Positions 1-7,009 of a stretch of DNA of 8,203 nucleotides are shown one piece after another. A program made the position numbers and the translations under genes. Numbering within the stretch: the stretch's first letter is position 1; the number at the start of each line of letters is the position of its first letter. The notes under the pieces were generated by a model that worked only from the letters and a program-made list of their open reading frames with translations, made no database searches and had not been told where the DNA came from. Source of the stretch: Solobacterium sp. (GTDB lineage: Bacteria > Bacillota_I > Bacilli_A > Erysipelotrichales > Erysipelotrichaceae); contig JAFWJP010000069.1 in assembly GCA_017514645.1 (NCBI GenBank), forward strand, positions 1 through 8,203, read 5' to 3'.

Positions 1-611
1 CCCATAAAATCTTCCATCGTCACTGATGTTTCCGATGATATTCCTTCTCTATGCAGTACTGCACCTATCGTTCTGAATATGATCTTCCAGTCTCCGGTAA
101 AACTGACATGATCTACATATTCTACGTCGTAGTCAAACTTGTCTTCCCATGACAGGGTGTTCCTGCCGTGGATCTGTGCCCATCCGGTGATCCCCGGTCT
201 TACTTCATGACGCCTTGCCTGATGTTCATTGTACCGGGGCAGATACTTCACCAGAAGCGGTCTCGGTCCTACGACCGACATATCTCCCTTCAGTACATTC
301 CACAGCTCCGGAAGCTCATCAATGGACGTAGAACGCAGCTTCTGTCCGAACGGTGTGAGTCTCACTTCGTCGGACAGGAGATTGCCTTCTGCGTCCTTCT
401 CATCCGTCATCGTCCGGAATTTGTACAGCCGGAAGATCTTCCCGTCCTTCCCCGGTCTCTCCTGGGCAAAGATGACGGGTGAGCCAAGTCTTTTCTTCAC
501 CAGTCCGGCTGTTACGGCAAGTACAGGGCTGAGCACGACCAAAGCGGCTGCAGACAGTACAATGTCCTGCGGCCTCTTGATGTATTTCTCATAGATACCC
601 TGTTTATGCAT
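1..611 (-). CDS. pglC: PglC/EpsL-type phosphoglycosyl transferase (initiating sugar transferase), 3' end cut by window edge
   Basis: This enzyme moves a sugar-1-phosphate from a UDP-sugar onto undecaprenyl phosphate at the cytoplasmic face of the membrane, the first membrane step in building a surface glycan. I translated 203 codons from the ATG at 609-611. A single hydrophobic segment (about residues 15-38) carries the Ser-Pro break (S28-P29) typical of the re-entrant helix in short monotopic family members. The catalytic Asp-Glu pair is D98-E99 in SIDELPELWNVLKGDM, followed by VGPRPLL and RPGITGWAQIHGR. The C-terminal part (SWEDKFDYDVEYV, ending in MEDFMG) aligns from memory along the whole length with Campylobacter PglC, so only a few codons should be missing. 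It starts 8 bases after the aminotransferase stop with only a weak ribosome site, which suggests translational coupling. The substrate is inferred to be a diamino-trideoxyhexose from its neighbours. A UDP-GalNAc, UDP-Glc or UDP-AATGal transferase is the alternative. Confidence 0.93.
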   Translation of the reverse strand, partial: MHKQGIYEKYIKRPQDIVLSAAALVVLSPVLAVTAGLVKKRLGSPVIFAQERPGKDGKIFRLYKFRTMTDEKDAEGNLLSDEVRLTPFGQKLRSTSIDELPELWNVLKGDMSVVGPRPLLVKYLPRYNEHQARRHEVRPGITGWAQIHGRNTLSWEDKFDYDVEYVDHVSFTGDWKIIFRTIGAVLHREGISSETSVTMEDFM

Positions 612-619
612 CGTTCGTA

Positions 620-1819
620 TTACTTGTCAAAACACATGTGAATGATCTGTATGATGATGTCCTGCTCTTCCGGTGTCATGTTGATGTCTGTGGGCAGGCA
701 CAGTCCTCTGCGGAATACATCTTCTCCTACACTGTGTTCTCTGACCTGTACATGCGGATTGTCCTTGTAGATCGGCTGCATATGCATGGGTTTCCAGATC
801 GGTCTTCCTTCCGCGTTGTACTTCATGAGCGTTTCCAGGATCTCTGTCGGGCAGCTCTTTCCGTACTCATGTACATAGTGCGGCGTGTGATCATCCCTTG
901 TCTGTTCACACATGGCGTCTTCATCGATGATCAGGCAGCTGAGCCAGTAGTTCGGTGTCATGTCTTCCTCGATGTAGGGATTCATCTGTACCGGAAGATC
1001 CTTCAGCCCTTCCCTGTAACGTTCATAGATCGCTTTCTTCATGTCCAGATGTTCCTGAAGATGCAGGAACTGTCCTCTTCCTACACCGGCGATGATATTG
1101 CTCATGCGGTAGTTGTAGCCGAGTTCGGTATGCTGATACCAAGGTGCCGCATCCCTTGCCTGTGTCGACCACTTCCTGACCTTCTTCGCTGCTTCCTCAT
1201 CATCCGTCAGTAACATTCCTCCGGTGCTGCAGGTAATGATCTTGTTGCCGTTGAACGAGATGATATTGTACCTGCCGAAGCTGCCGGTCATCTTTCCTTT
1301 GTATACAGCGCCCAGCGACTCAGCTGCATCCTCGATCAGCACTGCGTTGTATTCGTCGCAGATTTCCTTGATCTCATCCAGCTTCGCCGGTGTTCCGTAC
1401 AGATTCGCAACGATGGCCGCCTTCGCCTGCGGATACAGTGCAAACGCTTTTCTCAGCGCTTCCGGATCCATGTTCCAGGTATCGTATTCACTGTCCACAA
1501 ACACAGCCGTCCCCTTCTCATACGCAACCGGATTGACCGTCGCGCTGAAGGTCATATCGGAGCACAGTACATAGTCACCCGGACCGATTCCGGCAAGCTT
1601 GACCGCCAGATGGATCGCCGATGTCCCGGAAGATAGACCGACAGCATATCTGCACCCAAGGTATTCCGTGAAGTTCTTTTCCAGTTCATCGATATTCTCA
1701 CCGATCGTTGTTACCCAGTTCTTTGCAAACGCATCGTGAATGAACTGTTCTTCTTCACCGTGCATCCTGGGCGTTGCCAGCCATACTTTCTTTTCAAAAG
1801 GGACAATGTTCCTGCTCAT
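620..1819 (-). CDS. pglE: PglE/EpsN-like PLP-dependent sugar aminotransferase (DegT/DnrJ/EryC1 family)
   Basis: A 399-residue fold-type I aminotransferase, predicted to convert a UDP-4-keto-6-deoxy-HexNAc to the 4-amino sugar using glutamate and pyridoxal phosphate. Visible family marks are SSGTSAIHLA (63-72, phosphate-cup region), the cofactor-ring aspartate D164 in IEDAAESLG, and the Schiff-base lysine K193 in SFNGNKIITCSTGGML. The segments STQARD and GYNYRMSN and the late motif RPIWKPMHMQP match PglE, as does the length. The ATG at 1817-1819 is supported by AAGGAG (1830-1835), 10 bases upstream. A possible promoter lies in the 64-base gap to the phosphoesterase gene, so this gene and the transferase after it may form their own transcript. 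Working next to a 4,6-dehydratase and a PglC-like transferase favours a bacillosamine-type or AATGal-type precursor. The stereochemistry of the product (gluco or galacto) cannot be read from the sequence. Confidence 0.93.
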   Translation of the reverse strand: MSRNIVPFEKKVWLATPRMHGEEEQFIHDAFAKNWVTTIGENIDELEKNFTEYLGCRYAVGLSSGTSAIHLAVKLAGIGPGDYVLCSDMTFSATVNPVAYEKGTAVFVDSEYDTWNMDPEALRKAFALYPQAKAAIVANLYGTPAKLDEIKEICDEYNAVLIEDAAESLGAVYKGKMTGSFGRYNIISFNGNKIITCSTGGMLLTDDEEAAKKVRKWSTQARDAAPWYQHTELGYNYRMSNIIAGVGRGQFLHLQEHLDMKKAIYERYREGLKDLPVQMNPYIEEDMTPNYWLSCLIIDEDAMCEQTRDDHTPHYVHEYGKSCPTEILETLMKYNAEGRPIWKPMHMQPIYKDNPHVQVREHSVGEDVFRRGLCLPTDINMTPEEQDIIIQIIHMCFDK

Positions 1820-1845
1820 ACTGTTCCTGCTCCTTATAATATTTC

Positions 1846-1875
1846 ATTATAGCTTTAAACTGCTTCAAATACGAA
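1846..1875 (-). promoter_or_regulatory. possible sigma-A-type promoter for the aminotransferase-transferase pair
   Basis: On the minus strand a perfect TATAAT (1846-1851) lies 26 bases before the aminotransferase ATG, leaving room for a short leader with the AAGGAG site. An 18-base spacer separates it from a weak -35 candidate, TTCGTA (1870-1875), which matches TTGACA at only three positions. The gap is A/T-rich compared with the flanking genes. This is inferred from the consensus only. Confidence 0.4.
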
Positions 1876-1883
1876 TCATACGC

Positions 1884-2726
1884 TCATTCCGTATTGATAT
1901 ATACCGTAACAATTTCCGGCGGATTGTTGAATCTGGGAAGTTTCTCCCTGCTGGTACCCAGCCCTCTTGTGATGATCATCGTTGTTCCGTTGAGATCGTA
2001 CTGTCCGTAGTCATATTCCGGAAACCAGCCCTGATCCGGCGCCCAAAGACCACCGACGATCGGCAGGATCACCTGTCCCCCGTGCAGATGCCCGCTGACC
2101 ACCAGATCGATGTCCCACGGGTTCTGATCCAGAAACACGAAGGAATCCGGACGATGCGCCATCATGATCGTATACCGGTCCGTATCCTGGTAATCCTCCA
2201 GAAACCGCAGAACCGCTTCATAATCCTCACCGCCGCCCCGGAACGCATATTCATACATGCCGCCGATCCGGACCTCCGCACCGTTGATTTCAGTATCGAT
2301 ATACGCCAGTTCCAGTACTTCCGCACCGGCTGAGCGGATCTCCTCCAGCAGCGCATCACCGTTCTTCTTCAGGTAGTCCCGTTCCTGATTGCCCAGAGAA
2401 ACATAGACAGGCGCGATTTCTGTCATCCTCTGCACAAATGTTACTGCCGCAGCCGTACTTTCACTGTCATCATTGAGCAGGTCTCCGGCCAGCAGGATCA
2501 GATCCGGTTCCTGTTCCCTGACCAGCGCAGTTACTTGTTCGTTGTCTTCGCCGTACACCATATCATGCAGGTCCGCGATCAGGACCGCTCTGATCGTTCT
2601 TCCTCCTGCGTCACCGACTGTATACTGCGTATTCACCGGGTGATGGTAGGAGATGAAAACACCGCGCCAGACCAAGCCTGCTGCAGCTGCGATGATGACC
2701 AGGGCAATGAGGATCCGTCTCTTCAT
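1884..2726 (-). CDS. membrane-anchored calcineurin-like metallophosphoesterase (YkuE/YaeI-like)
   Basis: A 280-residue protein with one N-terminal hydrophobic anchor (about residues 5-24, preceded by KRR), so the catalytic domain probably sits outside the cytoplasm on the membrane. The binuclear-metal motifs are in order: D52-x-H54 in ADLHD, D82 in AGDLLND, N113 in GNQE, H191 in MMAHRPD, and H213/H215 in SGHLHGGQ. The usual GNHE histidine is glutamine here (Q114). The family hydrolyses phosphomonoesters or diesters, and some members act on lipid-linked substrates. The substrate here is unknown. It lies between the dehydratase and aminotransferase genes, suggesting but not proving a role in glycan or lipid-carrier metabolism. 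No clear ribosome site precedes the ATG (2724-2726), while a TAGAAT lies only 6 bases upstream. Confidence is high for the family and low for the role. Confidence 0.9.
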   Translation of the reverse strand: MKRRILIALVIIAAAAGLVWRGVFISYHHPVNTQYTVGDAGGRTIRAVLIADLHDMVYGEDNEQVTALVREQEPDLILLAGDLLNDDSESTAAAVTFVQRMTEIAPVYVSLGNQERDYLKKNGDALLEEIRSAGAEVLELAYIDTEINGAEVRIGGMYEYAFRGGGEDYEAVLRFLEDYQDTDRYTIMMAHRPDSFVFLDQNPWDIDLVVSGHLHGGQVILPIVGGLWAPDQGWFPEYDYGQYDLNGTTMIITRGLGTSREKLPRFNNPPEIVTVYINTE

Positions 2727-2732
2727 ACCGCT

Positions 2733-2738
2733 ATTCTA
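2733..2738 (-). promoter_or_regulatory. possible extended -10 element close to the phosphoesterase start
   Basis: TAGAAT preceded by TGG fits the extended -10 pattern TGnTATAAT at five of six hexamer positions. It ends 6 bases before the ATG, so transcription would begin at or next to the start codon and the message would be essentially leaderless. No convincing -35 hexamer was seen at 16-18 bases. Speculative. Confidence 0.25.
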
Positions 2739-2745
2739 CCATCAG

Positions 2746-2771
2746 AAAAGGTGATCCATCACGGATTCACC
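2746..2771 (-). terminator. candidate rho-independent terminator after the dehydratase gene
   Basis: On the minus strand, GGTGAATCC pairs with GGATCACC (arms 2763-2771 and 2750-2757) to give eight base pairs with one bulged A and a 5-base loop, followed directly by TTTT (2746-2749). The upstream arm starts inside the last codons of the dehydratase and the loop covers part of its TGA stop. The U-tract is short, so termination may be partial and let some transcription through into the phosphoesterase gene. Confidence 0.45.
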
Positions 2772-4723
2772 TTTGTTTCCGGTGTATATGCCGGCACCAT
2801 CTTCTTTACCAGGCCGATGGTCCTTGTTTCATCGTTGTGATTTGCCGCATCGATCAATTCATTCAGATTTACCATGAACTCCCTGCGGTCGAACACCACC
2901 GGCTTTCCGATGTAGATCAGCTTGTTCGCTGTCTTCTCCAGTCCTTCCTCGGCCATGAGCTTTTCTTCATACAGCTTCTCTCCCGGCCGCAGTCCGGTAT
3001 ATTTGATTTCGATATCAACGTCCGGTTTCAGTCCTGACAGCTGGATCAGGTTTCTTGCCAGGTCATCGATCTTCACGGGATCACCCATATCCAGAACCAG
3101 GATCTCGGCGCCTTTGCCGATGACGCCCGCTTCCAGCACCAGCGATACCGCTTCCGGAATCGTCATGAAGTAGCGGATGATCTCCTTGGACGTGACCGTC
3201 ACCGGTCCGCCTTCCGCGATCTGTTTCCGGAACAAGGGGATCACTGATCCGTTACTGCCGAGAACATTCCCGAAGCGTACGATCGTATATTCCGTAACGG
3301 GATCACTGATCGCGGGGAAGGTCTGTGTCAGCAGTTCATCATCACCGTTGGTGAAGAGTACGGGAAGTTCCGCTGCTCTGTTCTCTTTGATCATGTAGTC
3401 GAATGTCTGAACGATCTTTTCACAGATCCGCTTGGACGCGCCCATGATATTCGTTGGATTGACGGCTTTGTCGGTACTGATCAGGATGAACTTGCGGCAT
3501 CCGCTGATCATTGCAGCATAGGCTGTCTTGTACGTACCGATGACGTTGTTCTTGATGGCTTCACAGGGACTGTCTTCCATGAGCGGTACATGCTTGTGCG
3601 CCGCAGCATGGTAGACCACATCCGGCTGATACTTGGTGAATACTTCATTGATGCGTCTGCTGTCCCGGACGGAACCGATCATTACGACCAGATCGAGCAG
3701 AGGATACTCTCTGCGCAGTTCCTGCTGGATCTCGTAGGCATTGTTCTCATAGATATCGAAGATGATGAGCTTCTGAGGCTCATATTTGGCGATCTGGCGG
3801 CAAAGTTCACTGCCGATGGATCCACCCCCGCCTGTCACCAGCACTGTCTTGTCACGCACGAAATCGCGTACAGCGCTCATATCAAAGACGACCGGTTCCC
3901 TGCCGAGCAGATCCTCCAGGGATACTTCCCGCAGATTGGATACCGTGACTTCTTCATTCATGAACTGATAGATGCCGGGAAGCGTCAGTACCCGGCACCC
4001 GCTGTTCTTGCAGATGTTCATGAGCTCTGTTCTGTCTTTCAGGGAAGCACTGGGAATCGCAACATAGATCCTGTCCACATCGTATTTATTCACATTGTCG
4101 AGAATGTCATTTCTCCCCCCGACGATCGGAATACCATCGATGAATCTGCCCCACTTGTTCGGATTATCGTCAATGATGCAGACGATCCTTCCTTTTGTCT
4201 CCTTGCCGCCGTTGGCGTCCCGCAGGATCATCTGTCCCGCATTTCCTGCCCCTACCAGCATGATCTTCGGTGCTTCAGAGCCGCTGCTTCTCGACTGACT
4301 GCTTCTGAGCAGCAGGATAAAGCGGTAGGAGAACCGTGCCGCCACCACCAGAACGAACTGGATCACACTGCCCATGATGTAGTAGGAGACCGGCATACGG
4401 TAGAATACAAACGCCCCGGCCACCTGCACCAGTGTTGTCAGCACCGAGGAAAAAACGATCCTGCTCAGTTCATTGTAGCTGGCAAAACGCCAGATGCTGC
4501 GGTAGAGGTTCAGCCAGGAAAAGATCAGAACACACGCAGCGGTATAGAACGGTGTAAACCGGTAGAATGCCCGCAGGAACTCCTCCGGTATGCTCAGAAA
4601 GCGGAAGTCAAACCGCAGCAGCAACGCAAAAAGATAGGCCCCGTTCACGACCAGAATGTCGTAGATCATCAGGAACCCGGCGATCATATGCCAGTGTTTG
4701 ATCTTCTTCGCTATCAGTGACAT
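2759..4723 (-). CDS. pglF: membrane-anchored UDP-HexNAc 4,6-dehydratase (PglF/EpsC/CapD family)
   Basis: A 654-residue polysaccharide biosynthesis protein. The N-terminus has about four hydrophobic helices (roughly residues 14-37, 56-76, 88-108, 113-137). A first Rossmann-like domain follows (LVGAGNAGQ, 156-163), then the extended SDR catalytic domain with the NAD-binding TGGGGSIGSE (297-306). Active-site residues fit UDP-GlcNAc 4,6-dehydratases: T417-D418-K419 in STDKAVNPTN, and M427-xxx-K431 where ordinary SDR enzymes have Tyr-xxx-Lys. RFGNVLGSNGSVIPLF, RYFMTIPEA and GLRPGEKLYEE also match. The expected reaction turns UDP-GlcNAc into a UDP-4-keto-6-deoxy sugar for the aminotransferase. Compared with EpsC as I recall it, there is an insertion of about 28-30 residues (about 446-476) before the RFGNVLGS strand. 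The ATG at 4721-4723 has no good ribosome site; a TAGAAT lies 10 bases upstream. A C5-epimerising or FlaA1-type activity is the alternative. Confidence 0.92.
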   Translation of the reverse strand: MSLIAKKIKHWHMIAGFLMIYDILVVNGAYLFALLLRFDFRFLSIPEEFLRAFYRFTPFYTAACVLIFSWLNLYRSIWRFASYNELSRIVFSSVLTTLVQVAGAFVFYRMPVSYYIMGSVIQFVLVVAARFSYRFILLLRSSQSRSSGSEAPKIMLVGAGNAGQMILRDANGGKETKGRIVCIIDDNPNKWGRFIDGIPIVGGRNDILDNVNKYDVDRIYVAIPSASLKDRTELMNICKNSGCRVLTLPGIYQFMNEEVTVSNLREVSLEDLLGREPVVFDMSAVRDFVRDKTVLVTGGGGSIGSELCRQIAKYEPQKLIIFDIYENNAYEIQQELRREYPLLDLVVMIGSVRDSRRINEVFTKYQPDVVYHAAAHKHVPLMEDSPCEAIKNNVIGTYKTAYAAMISGCRKFILISTDKAVNPTNIMGASKRICEKIVQTFDYMIKENRAAELPVLFTNGDDELLTQTFPAISDPVTEYTIVRFGNVLGSNGSVIPLFRKQIAEGGPVTVTSKEIIRYFMTIPEAVSLVLEAGVIGKGAEILVLDMGDPVKIDDLARNLIQLSGLKPDVDIEIKYTGLRPGEKLYEEKLMAEEGLEKTANKLIYIGKPVVFDRREFMVNLNELIDAANHNDETRTIGLVKKMVPAYTPETKVNP

Positions 4724-4733
4724 GCTTGAGTTT

Positions 4734-4739
4734 ATTCTA
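4734..4739 (-). promoter_or_regulatory. possible -10 element close to the dehydratase start
   Basis: TAGAAT lies in an A/T-rich stretch within the 51-base gap between the phosphatase stop and the dehydratase ATG, ending 10 bases before the ATG. No -35 hexamer of quality is visible, and no Shine-Dalgarno sequence occupies the gap. It could mark an internal promoter giving a very short leader, or it may be chance A/T richness. Confidence 0.2.
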
Positions 4740-4774
4740 TAACTATTTTTCTGTTCCCGTACACTGACTGCGCA

Positions 4775-5527
4775 TCAATGTCTGCTGTAGGGTACCGGTT
4801 TGTATCCGACCAGTCTTCTTCCTCTCAGGATCCGGTCCGGATTGTCTTCCAGCAACATATACGTATACTCTTCCCCGAAATCGTCCAGAAGACTCTGCTC
4901 GACCTGACTCATGTCCGTATTGCGCCAGTAGGTTCTGTGGGCATCCGAGGCCACGCAGGACACAACACTGTGCCGCAGAAGTGAATATGCCGTCTGCTGT
5001 GCCCGCTTCCCGTTTTCTCCCAGGATGGAGCCTTTGTTCAGCTGAATGCAGCAGCCCATACGGTACCAGTCATAGACGATCGAAGGATCATCCTGCACAA
5101 AGTAGTACCTTGCCGGATGTGCAATCACCGGCCAGTAGCCCGCATCGATGCAGGAAGTGATGATCTTCTGACAGTACGCCGGATCTTCCCCGAACCGGAA
5201 TTCCACCAGGAAGTACTTCGTTGCGTTCAGCGTCCAGACCCTGCCTGTCTTCAGCAGTTCCGGCAGATCATCGCAGGCCATGATCTCCATGCCCTGATAC
5301 AGATGGACCGGCAGTCCGGCCCGGCGCACAGCATAGTGCAGCGCATCCCAGCGTGCCTGCAGATCCTCACCTGCATAGTTATCGTAGACACCGCGGTAAC
5401 AGTGCGGGGTCGTGATGATCGCTTCTGTACCGGATTCCAGCGCCGTCTGCACCAGCTGCAGAGACATTTCCATATGCTCGGAACCATCATCGATTCCAGG
5501 AAGAATATGTGTATGAATATCGATCAT
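4775..5527 (-). CDS. cpsB: CpsB/CapC-type manganese-dependent PHP phosphotyrosine phosphatase
   Basis: A 250-residue PHP-domain protein of the family that, in capsule loci, removes phosphate from the tyrosine kinase CpsD and so tunes polymer length and amount. Metal and catalytic residues are in the expected places: H5 and H7 in MIDIHTHILPGIDDGS with D14 after them, H42 in TTPH, E81, E109 in FLVEF, H137 in IAHPAR, and D195/H197 in SDAH. I chose the ATG at 5525-5527 because family members begin at MIDIH and GAGG lies 6 bases upstream. A GTG four codons earlier (5537-5539) overlaps the LCP stop and is the alternative start. It is tightly coupled to the LCP gene. Unusually, no CpsC/CpsD modulator-kinase pair lies next to it, so its partner may be encoded elsewhere. 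Confidence 0.93.
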   Translation of the reverse strand: MIDIHTHILPGIDDGSEHMEMSLQLVQTALESGTEAIITTPHCYRGVYDNYAGEDLQARWDALHYAVRRAGLPVHLYQGMEIMACDDLPELLKTGRVWTLNATKYFLVEFRFGEDPAYCQKIITSCIDAGYWPVIAHPARYYFVQDDPSIVYDWYRMGCCIQLNKGSILGENGKRAQQTAYSLLRHSVVSCVASDAHRTYWRNTDMSQVEQSLLDDFGEEYTYMLLEDNPDRILRGRRLVGYKPVPYSRH

Positions 5528-5535
5528 AGCGCCCC

Positions 5536-6597
5536 TCACTGCAGTTCATCCGCAAACTTCCGGTACAGCTCGGACTGGATCTCCAGCGCCTGCATACTGA
5601 TGCGGTAGTTGTACAGACCGGGATAGAGGAAACCGTAGAGGTCAACGATGACCTTCTGGTAATCTTTGAGGATATAGCACGGTGTATAGCCGTTGTACTC
5701 AATTGCGGCCCACAGCTCTTCACCGTCTCCTTTCGGTACATCCTGCGTCCGGATATTGCCCAGGTCATAGGAAATGATCCGGGCCAGCCACGTCTCGATC
5801 TCCAGGTTCGTGAAATTCGTCTCGATATAGGGCATGACTGAGGTGACAACGCTCAGCATCTGCGTCAGCGTACAGTCCGCCATCTTGGAGATGATGGCTT
5901 TGATCACGATATTCTGCCGGTTCATCCGGTTGTAGTCATTGTCGATTTCCCGCAGACGGGCATAATTCATGGCTTCCCTGCCATTCAGATGATATACCCC
6001 CGGAACACAGCCTGTCTCTTTGATGAACCCGTTGTTGAAGTATTCCGATTCTGCTTCATCAAGATAGATATCCACACCGCCGACAGCGTCCACGACCTTT
6101 TCCACACCGGTCATACTGAAGGTGACATATTTCGTGATATTCATATCAAAGTTCATATTGATGGTACGGATGGCCAGGTCCGCGCCTCCCCACCAGTAGG
6201 CATGGTTGAGCTTGGACCAGTCATTCACCGGTTCCGGGATCCAGACCATTGTATCTCTCTGCAGAGAAGCGATACTGATGGTTTTCCGGTTCATATCCAG
6301 AGAGATGATCTTCGTCGCGTCAGCCCGTTCCATCGCAACCTTTTCATCTTCAAAGTCATTGGAATCCGCACCGAAGAGAAGGAAGTTGAACACCTGGTAG
6401 TTCGACACCTGTTCCATGACCTCTTCCGCGATATCCGCCTCTGTCCGGGACATCGTATCCGTCTTCTCCATCCGGTTCAGTATGGAGCCGGCAAACAGAA
6501 AGAGACCGCTCATCAGAATGAGCAGAATCGCCAGAATGACCGCTATGATCTTCGGCCCTTTTTTCAGTTTCCGCCGTTTCCTCTGCCTGTAGCTCAT
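5536..6597 (-). CDS. LytR-CpsA-Psr (LCP) family cell-wall polymer attachment protein
   Basis: A 353-residue membrane protein with a basic N-terminus (RQRKRRKLKKGPK), one transmembrane helix (about 17-38) and an extracellular LCP domain. LCP enzymes move lipid-linked polymers such as teichoic acids or capsule to peptidoglycan. Conserved features are the aspartates in FGADSND (about 76-81) and ERADATKI (90-97), the SLQRDTMVWIP motif with R114-D115, KLNHAYWWGG (129-138), and VVDAVGGVDI (168-177). The arginine cluster YARLREIDNDYNRMNRQ (212-228) binds the pyrophosphate group in known structures. No C-terminal extension is seen. The ATG at 6595-6597 overlaps the TGA of the upstream DUF3810 remnant (ATGA), and no Shine-Dalgarno sequence is obvious. 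It leads into the phosphatase gene, an arrangement resembling the cpsA-cpsB start of streptococcal capsule loci. Confidence 0.93.
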   Translation of the reverse strand: MSYRQRKRRKLKKGPKIIAVILAILLILMSGLFLFAGSILNRMEKTDTMSRTEADIAEEVMEQVSNYQVFNFLLFGADSNDFEDEKVAMERADATKIISLDMNRKTISIASLQRDTMVWIPEPVNDWSKLNHAYWWGGADLAIRTINMNFDMNITKYVTFSMTGVEKVVDAVGGVDIYLDEAESEYFNNGFIKETGCVPGVYHLNGREAMNYARLREIDNDYNRMNRQNIVIKAIISKMADCTLTQMLSVVTSVMPYIETNFTNLEIETWLARIISYDLGNIRTQDVPKGDGEELWAAIEYNGYTPCYILKDYQKVIVDLYGFLYPGLYNYRISMQALEIQSELYRKFADELQ

Positions 6598-6972
6598 GGT
6601 ATGAGTTTATCACATTTGTTCCTGATACAGAAACGGAAGCCGTAACACTGACTCCCGTTCAGGTACCAGGCAATGAGATAGTCAACGACTTCACCGTAGG
6701 ACGCAATACCGTTCTCTACGTCAAAGGTCTTTAGGTAGGTGTCATTGATACGGTCGGATACTTCCTGCAGCGGAGAATCATAACGCCAGGACAAGTGCAC
6801 CGATGTCTCATACCGCGATCCTGAACGGTCCCGTCAGAGCAGAAAGAAGACCGATCCAGGCTTTGGAGCCGCTGCGGTAGACCGGAAAGGAAAATGCAGG
6901 AAAAGACCGGAACAGCTGGATCGCTGCATCGTTGATGATCCATAGCAGTACCGCTGCAATTGCCTTCTTCAT
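6594..6972 (-). pseudogene. DUF3810-family remnant: N- and C-terminal pieces joined by an internal deletion and frameshift
   Basis: Two short reading frames on the minus strand appear to be the two ends of one gene. The first starts at the ATG at 6970-6972 and runs 54 residues to a TGA at 6808-6810. It has a hydrophobic start (KKAIAAVLLWI) and then VYRSGSKAWIGLLSALTGPF, like the beginning of DUF3810 membrane proteins as I recall them. The second, in a different frame, contains SWRYDSPLQEVSDRINDTYL, then ENGIASYGEVVDYLIAWY, which matches the characteristic DUF3810 C-terminus. Family members are usually about 350 residues, so roughly 200 or more central residues are missing, including the expected metalloprotease-like core. 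The second frame ends in a TGA overlapping the LCP start. It is very unlikely to make a working product. The C-terminal match is firmer than the N-terminal one. Confidence 0.62.
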
Positions 6973-6980
6973 CCAATGTC

Positions 6981-7009
6981 ATTCTACATCATGGAAAAAC
7001 GGATGTCCG
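6981..7009 (-). promoter_or_regulatory. possible promoter upstream of the DUF3810 remnant and LCP operon
   Basis: On the minus strand CGGACA (7004-7009, four of six matches to TTGACA) is separated by exactly 17 bases from TAGAAT (6981-6986, five of six matches to TATAAT). The -35 lies in the loop and arm of the preceding terminator hairpin. The predicted start falls within a few bases of the remnant's ATG. As the next intact gene is LCP, this could now serve as the operon promoter with the remnant as a leader of about 375 bases. Not tested. Confidence 0.4.

Noticed and set aside
3590..4720. 376-residue plus-strand open frame opposite the dehydratase
   Set aside because: It is antisense to a gene with clear catalytic motifs and has a composition typical of a shadow frame.
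4740..4774. Possible terminator between the phosphatase and dehydratase genes
   Set aside because: No inverted repeat of useful length was found there, and the A-run on the minus strand is in the wrong sense for a U-tract.
6731..6982. 83-residue minus-strand frame across the DUF3810 remnant
   Set aside because: It is in neither of the two frames that resemble DUF3810, and its Cys- and Ser-rich sequence has no recognisable family features.
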